DNA of 64,000 bases from Streptomyces spirodelae. GTDB lineage: Bacteria; Actinomycetota; Actinomycetes; Streptomycetales; Streptomycetaceae. The position numbers and the translations under genes are program-made. Shown here piece after piece: positions 44,582-55,710 of this stretch (positions are counted from its first letter, which is position 1; each line of letters opens with the position of its first letter). The DNA is taken from positions 1-64,000 of the forward strand of contig NZ_JAFFZN010000019.1 in assembly GCF_017676385.1 (NCBI RefSeq), given 5' to 3'. The notes under the pieces were generated by a model, which saw nothing but the letters and a program-made list of their open reading frames with translations, had not been told where the DNA came from and made no database searches.

Positions 44582-45330
44582 GTGCCCTGCTCCTTGCCCT
44601 CGTCGCAGGTGGCGTGGTCGGGCTGGCCCTCGGTGCGCTGGGCGGAGGCGGCAGCGTGCTGGCGGTGCCCGCTCTGATCTACCTGCTCGGCTTCACCCCG
44701 GTCGCGGCCACCACCGCGAGTCTCATCATCGTCACCGTCACTTCGCTCACCGCTCTCTACGCACACAGCCGTGCGGGGAACGTACGGTGGAGAACCGGAG
44801 CGCTGTTCGCCGCAGCGGGCCTCGTGCCTGCCGCGGCAGCCGGGGCCGCCGCGAGCCGCCTGCCACAGCCGGTCCTGACGGCCGCGTTCGCAGCCGTCGC
44901 AGCCGTCGCGGCCGTGGGGATGTTGCGCTCGCGCCGCACTGCCACCGACCGGGAATCGCAGCCGGTGCGGCCGGCCGGAGCCGCCGCCACCGGTGCGGGG
45001 CTCGGCGCCCTGACCGGGCTGCTCGGGGTGGGCGGCGGTTTCCTCGCCGTTCCTGCTCTGGTCACGGTTCTGGCCTTCGAGATGCAGGCCGCCGTCGGCA
45101 CCAGCCTGCTGGTCATCTCGACGAACGCGCTTGCTTCCCTCGCCACCCGCGGAGCCACCTTGGGAGGACTGGAGTGGGCGGTGATCGCGCCGTTCACCGG
45201 GGCGGCGATCCTGGGAGCCTGGGACGGCAGGAAACTGGCGAGCAGGATCTCCGGTACGTTGCTGCGGCGTACGTTCGCTGTCGTGCTGCTGGCCGTGGCC
45301 GCCTTCATGCTCATCGACGCCCTGACATGA
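44578..45330 (+). CDS. TauE/SafE-type sulfite/anion exporter
   Basis: 250 aa, about 8 membrane helices in two inverted halves. Family signature GALGGGGSVLAVPALIYLLGF and its second-half echo GLLGVGGGFLAVPALV. TauE/SafE exporters move sulfite or sulfonates out of the cell. Placement between the persulfide dioxygenase and CstR genes fits export of sulfite or thiosulfate made by that pathway. GTG start, possibly coupled to the preceding short ORF. Confidence 0.88.
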   Translation: MSALLLALVAGGVVGLALGALGGGGSVLAVPALIYLLGFTPVAATTASLIIVTVTSLTALYAHSRAGNVRWRTGALFAAAGLVPAAAAGAAASRLPQPVLTAAFAAVAAVAAVGMLRSRRTATDRESQPVRPAGAAATGAGLGALTGLLGVGGGFLAVPALVTVLAFEMQAAVGTSLLVISTNALASLATRGATLGGLEWAVIAPFTGAAILGAWDGRKLASRISGTLLRRTFAVVLLAVAAFMLIDALT

Positions 45331-45363
45331 TTCCGCACCGGTGGAGGTGGCCGCAGTGGCCGG

Positions 45364-46295
<932 letters not shown>

Positions 46296-46514
46296 CAGCG
46301 GTCGGGCGGCAGCCTCCAGCCGAACGCATTCGCCGCCGACGAGCCACTGCCGGCCTGCTTCCCGGAACGGAGTCGTCTCCTGGCCCCCTGCTCGGCGACC
46401 GGCTGCCACCGGCCCTGACACACGGCCGTGTCGTCTGCTCCCGCAACGTCGGACGAGTAACTTCTGCCTGAGACAACAGGCCCGCTGAATCTCGGGTGAC
46501 TGGCTTGGAGGGCG

Positions 46515-48926
46515 ATGAGCGCCGAATGGTCGTGGGTCTACGAAGGGTACGACCCGGCTGAGGAGCGCCTGCGCGAAGCGCTGTGCACGCTGGGAAACGG
46601 CTACTTCGCCACCCGCGGAGCGGCACCCGAGTCCGTCGCGGACGGCCACCACTACCCCGGCACCTACGCGGCGGGCTGCTACGACCGGCTGCAGTCGGCC
46701 GTGGCGGGGCATCAGGTGGAGAACGAGGACATGGTCAACCTCCCGAACTGGTTGCCCCTGCGCTTCCGCATCCGGGACGCAGGCGGCGGGGCCTCGGACT
46801 GGTGGTCGCCGGACCAGCGCGGTCTCCTGAGGTACCGGCAGTCTCTCGACCTGAAGGGAGGAAGCCTGGCGAGAGACCTCCTCTGGGAGGATGCGGCGGG
46901 GCGACGGCTGCGGGTTGGGCAGCAGCGTGTCGTGCATATGGGGGAGCCGCATCTCGCTGCTCTGCGTACCACGTTCACCGCTGAGAACTGGTCCGGTGAG
47001 TTGGAGGTCGAGGCGGAACTGGATGCCACTGTCACCAACAGCGGCGTGGCACGGTACCGGGACCTGGAGGGGAGCCACCTGGCGTCGCGCGAGGCCGGTG
47101 AGGCCGGCGATGACGTGGCGTGGGTCCGCTGCCGCACGCGGAACTCGGGCATCACGGTGGCGCAGGCGGCGCGGCTGTGGTGTTCGGCGGGGGAGGGCTT
47201 GGTACGGCCCGGACCGCACTGCGACGGGCGGGCCCGGCAAAGGCTCCGCCTGCCTCTTCGCTCCGGCGTGAGCACGCACGTGGACAAGACGGTGGCGATG
47301 TACATGTCCGGAGACCGGGGGATCAGCGAACCCCTCGGCGCCGCCATCGAGGCGGTCGGCCGGGCTCCGGCCTTCCCGCACCTTCTGGCCTCCCACCACC
47401 GGGCGTGGCGGCACCTGTGGCAGCGCGCCCACCTCGATGTTCCAGGGCTGACCGGCCGTATCCTGCGGCTCCACCTCTTCCACATCCTCCAGACGCTCTC
47501 TCCGCATACGGCGGCCCTGGACGTCGGTGTCCCGGCCCGAGGGCTGCACGGAGAGGCGTACCGGGGACACGTCTTCTGGGACGAGCTGTTCGTTCTCCCC
47601 TACCTCAACCTGCACTTTCCCGAGGTCTCCAAGGCCCTGCTCGACTATCGCCACCGCAGACTGCCCGCAGCCCGGCGCAACGCGGCCGAGGCCGGCCACA
47701 CCGGCGCCATGTACCCGTGGCAGAGCGGCAGTGACGGCCGGGAGGAAACACAGACGCTGCATCTCAACCCCCGCTCCCAACGGTGGCTGCCCGACAGGTC
47801 ACGGTTGCAGCACCACGTCGGCTCGGCGATCGCGTACAACGTCTGGCGATACGCGGAAACCACCGGGGACCGGGAGTTTCTCCACACGAGAGGTGCGGAG
47901 ATGCTGCTGGAGATCGCCAGGTTCTGGTCCGGACTGGCCGCATACGACTCCACGTACGAGCGGTACCGCATCCGGGGAGTGATGGGCCCCGACGAATACC
48001 ACGAGGCATACCCCGACTCCGACCGGCCGGGGATCGATGACAACGCGTACACCAATGTGACGGCTTCCTGGGTGCTCACCCGGGCTCTGGAGTTGGCAGG
48101 CGATCTCCCGCAGCCGCGAAGAGACCATCTCTTCGCGGACATGGCGCTCACCGAGGAAGAGCTGGAGCGGTGGGAGGACGTCTCCCGGCGCTTGCGTGTC
48201 CCCTTCCACCGCGGCGTCATCGACCAGTTCGACGGCTATCACGCGTTGGCCGAGCTGGACTGGGAGCGCTATCGCGCCCGCTACGGGGAGGTTCGGCGGC
48301 TCGACCGGCTCCTGGAAGCCGAGGGCGACACCGTCAACCGGTACCGAGTCTCCAAGCAGGCAGATGCCCTGATGCTCGGCTACCTCTTCTCGCCGAGAGA
48401 ACTGGCCGCGGTCTTCCACCGGCTGGGATACCGCCTCGATGACGAGACGTGGGACCGTACGGTGGACTTCTACCTCCCCCGTACCAGCCACGGTTCAACG
48501 CTCAGCGGTCTGGTGCACGGTTGGCTGCTCTCGCGCGAACGCCGCCCCGACGCGTGGCGCTACACGCAGGAAGCGCTGGTGGGGGATGTGGCCGACGTCC
48601 AGGGTGGGACGACGCCCGAAGGCATCCACCTGGGCGCCATGGGCGGCACGCTCGACCTCGTGCAGCGAGGGCTGGCCGGGCTGGAAGTCCGGGACAACAC
48701 ACTCCACGTCGACCCGGCGCCCATCCCGGAGTTGTGCACGTATGGCTTCTCGGTCCGCTTCCGCGAGCACTGGGGGGTGAGCGTCCAGATCCGTGGCGAC
48801 ACCCTCAAAGTAGGTCTCCCGCTGTCGGAGAGGTCGCCTCTGCGCTTCTCCGTACGCGGCCGTGCCGTGACCGTGCCTCCGGGGAGAACCCGCACCATCA
48901 GCCTCGGGAACTCGGCCGGGAGCTGA
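46515..48926 (+). CDS. GH65-family glycoside phosphorylase/hydrolase
   Basis: 803 aa. (Alpha/alpha)6 barrel family GH65. Catalytic acid E494 in GVMGPDEYHEAYPDS, preceded by TGAMYPWQSGSDG and WDELFVLPYLNL; the C-terminal beta domain has VDPAPIPEL. Such enzymes phosphorolyse or hydrolyse alpha-glucobioses (trehalose, kojibiose, maltose). Which is not decided here, but trehalose or maltose use fits a stress-island role. No beta-phosphoglucomutase gene is adjacent. The 219-bp gap upstream has no clear promoter. Confidence 0.88.
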   Translation: MSAEWSWVYEGYDPAEERLREALCTLGNGYFATRGAAPESVADGHHYPGTYAAGCYDRLQSAVAGHQVENEDMVNLPNWLPLRFRIRDAGGGASDWWSPDQRGLLRYRQSLDLKGGSLARDLLWEDAAGRRLRVGQQRVVHMGEPHLAALRTTFTAENWSGELEVEAELDATVTNSGVARYRDLEGSHLASREAGEAGDDVAWVRCRTRNSGITVAQAARLWCSAGEGLVRPGPHCDGRARQRLRLPLRSGVSTHVDKTVAMYMSGDRGISEPLGAAIEAVGRAPAFPHLLASHHRAWRHLWQRAHLDVPGLTGRILRLHLFHILQTLSPHTAALDVGVPARGLHGEAYRGHVFWDELFVLPYLNLHFPEVSKALLDYRHRRLPAARRNAAEAGHTGAMYPWQSGSDGREETQTLHLNPRSQRWLPDRSRLQHHVGSAIAYNVWRYAETTGDREFLHTRGAEMLLEIARFWSGLAAYDSTYERYRIRGVMGPDEYHEAYPDSDRPGIDDNAYTNVTASWVLTRALELAGDLPQPRRDHLFADMALTEEELERWEDVSRRLRVPFHRGVIDQFDGYHALAELDWERYRARYGEVRRLDRLLEAEGDTVNRYRVSKQADALMLGYLFSPRELAAVFHRLGYRLDDETWDRTVDFYLPRTSHGSTLSGLVHGWLLSRERRPDAWRYTQEALVGDVADVQGGTTPEGIHLGAMGGTLDLVQRGLAGLEVRDNTLHVDPAPIPELCTYGFSVRFREHWGVSVQIRGDTLKVGLPLSERSPLRFSVRGRAVTVPPGRTRTISLGNSAGS

Positions 48927-49097
48927 CGCGCGTGCCCGACTCGGCGCCGGGAGCCGGGTCACTGAGGCCGGGGCGGTGGGTCACAGCTGGTGTGCGACGC
49001 ACCGCTGAGGGTGAGATCCGTGTGAGGTGCGCTGCGGTGGCCGACGCAGAGCCGAAGGGGCACGCTGGAGGAGGAGGGGAAGGGCAGGAGGTGACAG

Positions 49098-50099
49098 ATG
49101 CCGGCGACGGCCATCAATGAGGAGACGGTGAGGGAGCTGGTCGGCGATGCGGTCGCGGCTCCCTCGATGCACAACGCCCAGCCGTGGCGGTTCCTCTACC
49201 ACCGCCGGGACCGCGTACTGGATCTGTACGCGGATCCGCTGCGGGCGATGCCGACCGCCGACCCGGAGGGCAGAGCGCTGCGGATCGGCTGCGGAGCCGC
49301 GCTGCTCAATCTGCGGGTCGCCGCCTGGCACGCCGGGCTGCGCCCCGACGTCACGGTCTCCGGCACATCGGACATATCTCACGACGCTGGTCCTCTGGCC
49401 ACCGTGCGGCTGGCCGAGGCGGCGCCCCGGGAGATCGATCACGACCTCGCCGGGCTCTTCGAGATGATCGGTAAGCGGCACACCAGCCGGTATCCGTACG
49501 CGGACGAACCGCTGCCCGACCGGCTGCGGCAGCGCCTCACCGCGCAGGCGGAGGCCGAGGGCGCGTCCCTGAGCTTTCCCACGGGATGGCACCTGTCGCT
49601 GATCCTCGACGTCATCGAGGAAGCCGAGTCGGAGTCGGAGTACACCGGCGATCCGGACGAGCAGCGGTGGGTCCGTACCGGTACGGCGGAATCGGACACC
49701 GCCAGGGACGGTATCCCCGAGTACAGTCTCGGAGCGCGGAAGCGGGAGGGGCGGGCGCCGGTACGCGACTTCGCCCGCGGCCACGCGGCCACGGACCGGG
49801 GCTCGGCTGCCTTCGAGCGTATGCCGCAGCTGGCCGTCGTATCGACGCGCGACGACGGCCCCGAGGAGTGGCTGGCCGCCGGACAGGCCATGGAGCGTGT
49901 CCTGCTGCTGGCCACTCGGGAAGATGTGGCCAGCAGCTTCGCCACCCAGGCCCTGGAGCGGCCCTATCTGCGCTGGCTGCTGCGGGACCCGGTCAGCGGT
50001 GCCGGCCCTGTCCAGATGATTCTTCGCCTCGGCTACGGGCCGATGGGAGCCCGTGCCCCGCGCCGTGCGGTACGGGATGTCCTGGAGGTCGCTCCTTGA
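49098..50099 (+). CDS. Acg-type nitroreductase-like flavoprotein
   Basis: 333 aa, two nitroreductase-like halves. First half: APSMHNAQPWRF (flavin loop), LRIGCGAALLNLRVAAWHAG. Second half: AGQAMERVLLLATREDVASSFATQALE. The family (Acg of Mycobacterium tuberculosis, DosR regulon) binds FMN but has no usual reductase partner residues, and may sequester flavin under hypoxia. Followed 57 bp later by the CBS-BON gene. Confidence 0.85.
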   Translation: MPATAINEETVRELVGDAVAAPSMHNAQPWRFLYHRRDRVLDLYADPLRAMPTADPEGRALRIGCGAALLNLRVAAWHAGLRPDVTVSGTSDISHDAGPLATVRLAEAAPREIDHDLAGLFEMIGKRHTSRYPYADEPLPDRLRQRLTAQAEAEGASLSFPTGWHLSLILDVIEEAESESEYTGDPDEQRWVRTGTAESDTARDGIPEYSLGARKREGRAPVRDFARGHAATDRGSAAFERMPQLAVVSTRDDGPEEWLAAGQAMERVLLLATREDVASSFATQALERPYLRWLLRDPVSGAGPVQMILRLGYGPMGARAPRRAVRDVLEVAP

Positions 50100-50155
50100 T
50101 CCTTCGTGGTGGCCGATGACCTGGAGGCGCTCGGTGGGAGAGGAGGATTCGACCG

Positions 50156-50824
50156 ATGAGCCACAGGAGAGTGCGGGACCTCATGAGCCGGCCGGCGGTG
50201 TGCGCGCACCCCGGAACAGGGCTCAAGGACGCGGCCCGACTGCTGGCCGAGCACGACATCAGCGCGTTGCCCGTGACCGACCAGGATGACCGCCCGCTGG
50301 GGGTGGTTTCCGAGGGGGATCTGCTGCGCGCACAGGCAGAGCTGCCGGAGCCGGCGGACCTGCTGCTGACTGTGCGGAGGGGCCGCGGCAAGGGCACCGG
50401 GACAGGGGAGCGCAGCGGCACGTTGGACGGCCTGATGACGAGTCCCGCGGTGGTCGCCAGTCCGGAATGGACGGTGGTGGAGGCCGCTCGGACGATGCAG
50501 GAGCACGGTGTGAAGAGGCTGCCCGTGGTGAGCGGGACGGGCCGGGTGATCGGTGTACTGAGCCGCGCCGACCTGCTGCGCGTCTTCCTCCGCAAGGACA
50601 GCGCCATCGAGGACGAGGTGGTCGACGAGGTGCTGGGCCGGACTCTCGGCCTGTCCCGGGCACAGGTGACGGCCTACGTCACCGGCGGGGTGGTGAAAGT
50701 CCATGGAGAGATCGGCAGCGAGGACTCGCTGCCACTGATCGAACGGCTTTGCCGGGACATCGACGGCGTGGTCGACGTCCAACTCGATCTCTCGGTGGCC
50801 GGTGTTCCCGGAAGGGCCGCTTAG
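50156..50824 (+). CDS. CBS-pair protein with C-terminal BON domain
   Basis: 222 aa. CBS 1 (about 1-65: VRDLMSRPAVCAHPGTGLKDAARLLAEHDISALPVTD) and CBS 2 (about 88-150: LMTSPAVVASPEWTVVEAARTMQEHGVKRLPVV), each with GVVSEGDLL or GVLSRADLL-type strand ends, then a BON domain (about 152-217). CBS pairs bind AMP/ATP; BON may bind membrane or partners. A ligand-sensing stress protein, co-directional with the Acg and USP genes. Confidence 0.9.
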   Translation: MSHRRVRDLMSRPAVCAHPGTGLKDAARLLAEHDISALPVTDQDDRPLGVVSEGDLLRAQAELPEPADLLLTVRRGRGKGTGTGERSGTLDGLMTSPAVVASPEWTVVEAARTMQEHGVKRLPVVSGTGRVIGVLSRADLLRVFLRKDSAIEDEVVDEVLGRTLGLSRAQVTAYVTGGVVKVHGEIGSEDSLPLIERLCRDIDGVVDVQLDLSVAGVPGRAA

Positions 50825-50885
50825 GGACCGTCATTTTCAGCGGAAGCGTCGCAGGCAGGCGTCACTCCCGTCAGGAGGAGCGGAT

Positions 50886-51818
50886 ATGGCTCGTGTCGTC
50901 ACGGCGGGGATCGATGGAACGCCGGAAAGCGCGGCTGCTGCCCACTGGGCTGCTCGCGAAGCCATGGCAAGGCGTTGCTCGCTGCAACTCGCGCACATCC
51001 GCGTCGCGGAAAGCGCACTCGACCGGATGGTGGTTCCGGAGGAGGACGATGCGCCGCGGCGGCAGGCCGAAGGGCTCGTCGGTGATGTGACTGCTGTGCT
51101 GGCCGAGCGGTTCCCGAGTCTTGTTGTGACCGCGGAGGTGACGGAGGGAGAGCCGGCCTGGGCGCTCACGGAGTTGTCGAAGACGTCGGAGCTCCTGGTC
51201 ATCGGTTCCCGAGGGCTCAGCACCCTCGGAGGTTTTCTGGTCGGGTCCGTCGCGCTGCCCACCGTCGCGCATACGCAGTGCCCCGTTGTGCTCGTCCGTG
51301 CGGAGGCCGGGCCCCGGGACCGGACCGACGATGCCACGGATCGGGAAGGCCGGGAAGACGGGGAAGGCCGGGAAGGCCGGGAAGGGACGGCACCGGGAAT
51401 GGTGCTCGGCGTGGAGATCGGCCACCCGTGCGAGGAGTTGTTCGCCTTCGCCTTCGAGGCGGCGCAACGCGGTTCGATGACACTGAACATCCGGCACGGC
51501 TGGGAGCCGCCTCCCGTCTACGGCTCGCGCCCCATGCCCCTGGCTCCCATGGCGTTGGAGGACTTGCTGGACGAACGTGCCGACGCGCTGGCGAAGATGG
51601 TGCGGCCGTGGTGCGAGAAATATCCGGGTGTGGACGTTGACGTGCGGGCGGTGCTCGAACACCCGGCGCCGATGTTGGTGAAAGCCGCCGAGAACGCCTC
51701 CCTGCTGGTGGTCGGGCGGCGGCACCGCTCACGCCGGCTCGGCCCGCACGTGGGGCCGGTCCCGCACGCGGTCATGCACCATTCCCGCACCCCGGTCGCG
51801 ATTGTCCCCCACAGCTGA
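50886..51818 (+). CDS. Tandem universal stress protein 1
   Basis: 310 aa, two USP domains joined by an acidic repeat linker. Domain 1 (about 1-145): VTAGIDGTPES start and ATP-type loop VIGSRGLSTLGGFLVGSVALP. Domain 2 (about 165-310): the loop GRRHRSRRLGPHVGPVPHAVMHH is diverged. The linker (about 150-165) is a run of DREGREDGEGREGREG-type units encoded by short DNA repeats. ATG 50886 follows GGAGGAG. Convergent with a second USP gene. Confidence 0.9.
   Translation: MARVVTAGIDGTPESAAAAHWAAREAMARRCSLQLAHIRVAESALDRMVVPEEDDAPRRQAEGLVGDVTAVLAERFPSLVVTAEVTEGEPAWALTELSKTSELLVIGSRGLSTLGGFLVGSVALPTVAHTQCPVVLVRAEAGPRDRTDDATDREGREDGEGREGREGTAPGMVLGVEIGHPCEELFAFAFEAAQRGSMTLNIRHGWEPPPVYGSRPMPLAPMALEDLLDERADALAKMVRPWCEKYPGVDVDVRAVLEHPAPMLVKAAENASLLVVGRRHRSRRLGPHVGPVPHAVMHHSRTPVAIVPHS
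51340..51394. repeat. Short tandem repeats in the USP linker
   Basis: Repeated ggccgggaa/gacggggaa words (9-12 bp units) code for the acidic/basic linker between the two USP domains. Confidence 0.7.
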
Positions 51819-51864
51819 TCCACCCATCAGCGAGAGTCACTTGCCCCCGGGCTGCCTTTCCTGA

Positions 51865-51896
51865 GACCGCCGGCCTTCTAGACCGCCGGCCTTCCG
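51865..51896. repeat. 16-bp tandem duplication at the stop of USP 2
   Basis: Two units (51865-51880 and 51881-51896) share 14 bases, gaccgccggccttc. The first holds the TAG of the minus-strand USP gene at 51878-51880, so the end of that gene is duplicated just past its stop, as at 22044-22093. Confidence 0.85.
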
Positions 51897-52807
51897 AACA
51901 GCGGCGCCTGGCCACCGGACGCCGAGTCGGTTCTCCGGCCGTGGACCACAACCACCGAGCAGTGCGCATGGTGGAGCGCGGCGTTGCTGACCGAGCCCAG
52001 CCGGAGACCGGCGAAGCCGCCCTTGCCTCTGCGTCCGAGCACCAGAAGCCGCGCCGAACCGCTCGCTTCGATCAGTGCCTGCCGTGCCCGTTCCCGCACC
52101 GTTCGACGCTCGACGGCGACCTGGGGGTAGCGCTCGCCCCACCCCGCCAGCAGCTGAGCCAGTAGCCTTTTCTCGCCTGCTTCGAGCTCCCCTGGGGCTC
52201 GTGCGTATCTCAGTGACGGATCGTCCGGAGGCGAGAGCGGCACGCTCCACTCCGACCAGGCGTGCAGGGCAACGAGAGGCTCTGCGCACGCCGCCGCCTC
52301 GGCGAAGGCGAATGCCGTCGCGGCCTCCGCCTCGGCAGAGCCGTCGACACCCACGACGACGGGCGCGGAAGAGGCGGACGGCTCACGGGCCACCATCACC
52401 GGGCTCTCGGCATGCGTCACCAGATGCCTGGCGACGGAGCCGAGCAGGCCACTGGCGATGCCGCTCGTCCCGCTGCTGCCGACGACTGTCATCAGCGCCT
52501 CCCCGGACAGCTCAGTGAGGACCGATCGCGGGTCACCCATCGCCAGCGTGGTGCTGACCTCGACCTGGGGTGCGACGGACCGCGCGGTCGTCTCGGCCTC
52601 GGCCAGCACCCGCTCCCCGCCCTCCCGAAGGGCTTTCTCCCCGGTTTCGTTCAGCAAGGAGGCGAAACCGGGAGGCGGCACCCAGTTGACGGTGTGCACG
52701 ATCCTCAGCCGCGAACCGTGGCAGGCGGCCTCCCGGGCGGCCTGCTCCACCGCGGTCCTGGCCGGGGCCGAACCGTCCGTGCCCACGACTGTCAGCGGCA
52801 GTTGCAC
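51878..52807 (-). CDS. Tandem universal stress protein 2
   Basis: 309 aa, two USP domains. Domain 1 (about 1-145): TVVGTDGSAPARTAV start and VVGSSGTSGIASGLLGSVARHLV loop. Domain 2 (about 150-300): VVVGVDGSAEAEAA and LVLGRRGKGGFAGLRLGSVSNAALHHAHCSVVVV, an intact ATP-binding loop (GxxG x9 GS type). GTG start. Divergent from nothing; the next gene on the minus strand is upstream by 113 bp. A stress-survival protein. Confidence 0.9.
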   Translation of the reverse strand: MQLPLTVVGTDGSAPARTAVEQAAREAACHGSRLRIVHTVNWVPPPGFASLLNETGEKALREGGERVLAEAETTARSVAPQVEVSTTLAMGDPRSVLTELSGEALMTVVGSSGTSGIASGLLGSVARHLVTHAESPVMVAREPSASSAPVVVGVDGSAEAEAATAFAFAEAAACAEPLVALHAWSEWSVPLSPPDDPSLRYARAPGELEAGEKRLLAQLLAGWGERYPQVAVERRTVRERARQALIEASGSARLLVLGRRGKGGFAGLRLGSVSNAALHHAHCSVVVVHGRRTDSASGGQAPLFGRPAV

Positions 52808-52920
52808 GGGATACCACCGCCTCGCTCTCGGCCGATGTCAGAACCGCTCCTTTGCACGCTCGCGCATCCCCCGGCTGTCGGCAACCGGAGGCCGGACCCA
52901 CTCGCCTGGCCAGAGGGTGC

Positions 52921-55611
52921 TCAGCGCGCCATCCGGCGTCGCCGCAGCCAACGGCGCAGCTCGTCGGTGCCCCAGACCAGTACGGGGAACGTCAGCAGCA
53001 CAGCTACGACGTCCCAGGGCAGCGGAGCGGTCCCGAAGACGCTCTGGAAGGGCGGCGCCCAGATCAGCACGGCCGTGAAGGCAAGCTCGAACGCGATGCC
53101 CGCCAGCAGCAGAGGGTTGGTCGTCAGCCCCACGTCACGCAGGGACGCCCGGTCCGTGCGGGCCGCCATCGCGGTGCCGACCTGGCACATGACGATGCCG
53201 GCGAAGGTGGCGGTGGTGGCGGTCAGGTAGTCCTGGTGCAGAGCGCTGCCCTCGGCGGTGGCGGCGCCGGGTGTCCAGCCGGCCCGCCACAGCACGTAGA
53301 AGAAGGCTCCCATCACCAGCACCGCGGAGACCAGCCCGAGAAAGGCCCACGCGCGGACCAGCATGTCTCTGGTGATCACCCCGGAGCCGTGCCCGGAGCG
53401 CCTGGGTGGTCTTGTCATCAGTCCGGGTTCCGCCGGTTCGCGGCCCAGAGCCAGGGCGGGCAGCGTCTCCGTGCCGAGATCGATCGCGAGGATCTGCAAC
53501 ACGGTCAGAGGGAGCGGGATCGCACCGCCGCTGAGCGCGTACACCAGGAACGGCACGATCTCCGGAACGGCGTGCGCGAAAATGTAGAGGATGAACTTGC
53601 GGACGTTCTCATAGACCCGGCGCCCGGATTCCACCGCCTTGACGATGGTGGCGAAGTTGTCGTCCGTGAGCACCATCGTGGAGGCTTCCCGGGCCACGTC
53701 CGTGCCGGACAGGCCCATCGCGACACCGATGTGTGCCCTGTGCAGGGCGGGCGCGTCGTTGACCCCGTCCCCGGTCATCGCTACGATCTGCCCCTGGTCG
53801 CGCAGCGCGTCTGCCACCCGCAGCTTCGTCTCCGGAGAGGCCCGGGCGAACACCACCTCACCGGGCCCGGCGAGCAGCTCGTCCAGCCGCTGCTCGCTGA
53901 CCGACTCGGAATCCGCGAGCATGCTCAACCCGGGATCGCCGATACCCACCTCGCGGGCCACTGCGGCGGCGGTGGTGCCGTTGTCACCGGTGACGACGTG
54001 CACCCGCAGCCCGGCCCGGTGACAGCGGCGTACCGCGTCGGCCACCTCGGGACGTGGCGGGTCGTAGAGCCCTACGAGACCCAGCAGCTCCAGGTCACGC
54101 TCGACGTCTTCCCGCCGCGACGGCAGGTCGGGGGAGTGCAGTGTCCGTGTGGCGACGGCGAGAACGCGCAGCCCGTCGCGGGCCATGGCGTCGACAGCGG
54201 CGCGCGCCGCGCTGGTATCCGCTCCGTCGGCCAGCCGGGGCAGCACCGCCTCGGGAGCGCCTTTGACACTGATCGTCAGTGCGTTCTGTCCGGTGCTCGC
54301 GACCGACATCATCCGAAGGCGGGGATCGAAGCGGAACAGGGCTCGTCTGCGCAGGTCCCGGGCGTCGAGATCCGGGGTCCGGCCCATCTGCGCGGCTCCC
54401 TCGACCAGGGCGACCTCTGTGGGGTCTCCGACGAGCTCCCCGCCCTCCGTGCGGGTGACTGTCGTGCATTCGGACGCTGCCCACGCGAGCCTGGCGAAGT
54501 CGTCGCCACGGCCCGCGTCCGCAGTGTCGTGCCGTCCGCTGCCGGGCGTCCATACAGTCCGCAGGCGCATGCGGTTGCGGGTGAGAGTCCCGGTCTTGTC
54601 GGTGCAGATCACGTGCGTCGACCCCAGCGTCTCGACCGCACTGAGACGTTTGACGACAGCGCCCTGTCGCGCCAGCAGCCGCACCCCCAGGGCCAGCGCG
54701 AGCGTGATGGTCGGCAGCAGCCCTTCGGGGACGTTCGCCACCAGCAGTCCGATCGCGAAGGTCAGGGCGTCCTCCAGCGGAAGACCCGATGCTGTCCCGA
54801 TCAGCAGAAGCACCGCGCCCATTCCGACAGCGACCGCCGCGATCAACCACGCGACTCGCTTGACCTGGCGCTCCAGGGGGCTGCCCTCGCGCCGGGTGCG
54901 CTGGCTGAGCGCGGCGATACGTCCCAGTTCGGTGTGCCGGCCGGTCGCGAAGACGATCGCCTTCGCCTGTCCCTCGATACAAGCGGTCCCGCTGAAGGCC
55001 AGATTCGGTTCGCGCAGGGTCGGAGCGTCGGCCACCGTCTGGGTCGCAGCCCTCTCCACAGGCGCCGACTCGCCCGTCAGCATCGACAGGTCGATCTCCA
55101 CGGCACCTTCCACGAGCCGCACGTCGGCCGGGATCTTGTCGCCTTCGCCCAGGAGAATCAGGTCGCCAGGAACGAGTTGCGTCGCTTCCACGGTCTGCTC
55201 CCGGCCGTCCCGCACAACCCGCGAATGTGCAGGCAGGTAGGTGGCCAGCGCTTCAACCGCGCGTTCCGCCTGACGCTCCTGGAGCAGCGCGAACCCGGCG
55301 TTGAGGAGGATGACGGCGACGATCGCCACCCCCAGTACCCTCGTCCCGGCCACGAAGGCCAGCCCTCCGGCACCCCAGAGCAAGAGGGCGAGCGGGTGCA
55401 CCAACTGGCGCCCCAACTCACGCCGCAGCCGGCCACGGTGCTCCCGGCGGACCTCGTTGGGTCCGTATACGGCGGCCCGCCGTTCCGCCTCCCGGCGGGA
55501 CAGTCCTTGCGACCCGGTTCGGAGGTCCTGCCGCAGGCGGGTCAGCGGCTCACGCGGATCGACCTCCACGGGGAGCGCTGACTGCTCCGACCCCGACGTG
55601 GCTGGCTGCAT
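52921..55611 (-). CDS. Type II cation-transporting P-type ATPase with Na,K-ATPase-like M4
   Basis: 896 aa. N-terminal cation ATPase domain with [20 protein letters not shown], actuator TGES (179-182), M4 motif [19 protein letters not shown] (291-309), phosphorylation DKTGT at D338, KGAPEAVL, and [22 protein letters not shown] hinge. The VANVPEGLL word is the Na,K/H,K-ATPase type rather than the VAAIPEGLP of calcium pumps. A CtpF-like relative is part of the mycobacterial DosR regulon. Cation is not decided. Start ATG; upstream is the DUF302 gene by 99 bp. Confidence 0.9.
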   Translation of the reverse strand: MQPATSGSEQSALPVEVDPREPLTRLRQDLRTGSQGLSRREAERRAAVYGPNEVRREHRGRLRRELGRQLVHPLALLLWGAGGLAFVAGTRVLGVAIVAVILLNAGFALLQERQAERAVEALATYLPAHSRVVRDGREQTVEATQLVPGDLILLGEGDKIPADVRLVEGAVEIDLSMLTGESAPVERAATQTVADAPTLREPNLAFSGTACIEGQAKAIVFATGRHTELGRIAALSQRTRREGSPLERQVKRVAWLIAAVAVGMGAVLLLIGTASGLPLEDALTFAIGLLVANVPEGLLPTITLALALGVRLLARQGAVVKRLSAVETLGSTHVICTDKTGTLTRNRMRLRTVWTPGSGRHDTADAGRGDDFARLAWAASECTTVTRTEGGELVGDPTEVALVEGAAQMGRTPDLDARDLRRRALFRFDPRLRMMSVASTGQNALTISVKGAPEAVLPRLADGADTSAARAAVDAMARDGLRVLAVATRTLHSPDLPSRREDVERDLELLGLVGLYDPPRPEVADAVRRCHRAGLRVHVVTGDNGTTAAAVAREVGIGDPGLSMLADSESVSEQRLDELLAGPGEVVFARASPETKLRVADALRDQGQIVAMTGDGVNDAPALHRAHIGVAMGLSGTDVAREASTMVLTDDNFATIVKAVESGRRVYENVRKFILYIFAHAVPEIVPFLVYALSGGAIPLPLTVLQILAIDLGTETLPALALGREPAEPGLMTRPPRRSGHGSGVITRDMLVRAWAFLGLVSAVLVMGAFFYVLWRAGWTPGAATAEGSALHQDYLTATTATFAGIVMCQVGTAMAARTDRASLRDVGLTTNPLLLAGIAFELAFTAVLIWAPPFQSVFGTAPLPWDVVAVLLTFPVLVWGTDELRRWLRRRRMAR

Positions 55612-55710
55612 GACGGTACTCCGGTGGCTCGTCCGCTACCTGACCAGGACGACTTCGCGCGCGCCGGTCTCGGCGAAGCGGTGAAGGCGGTCACACATCG
55701 CCGGGAGTCC

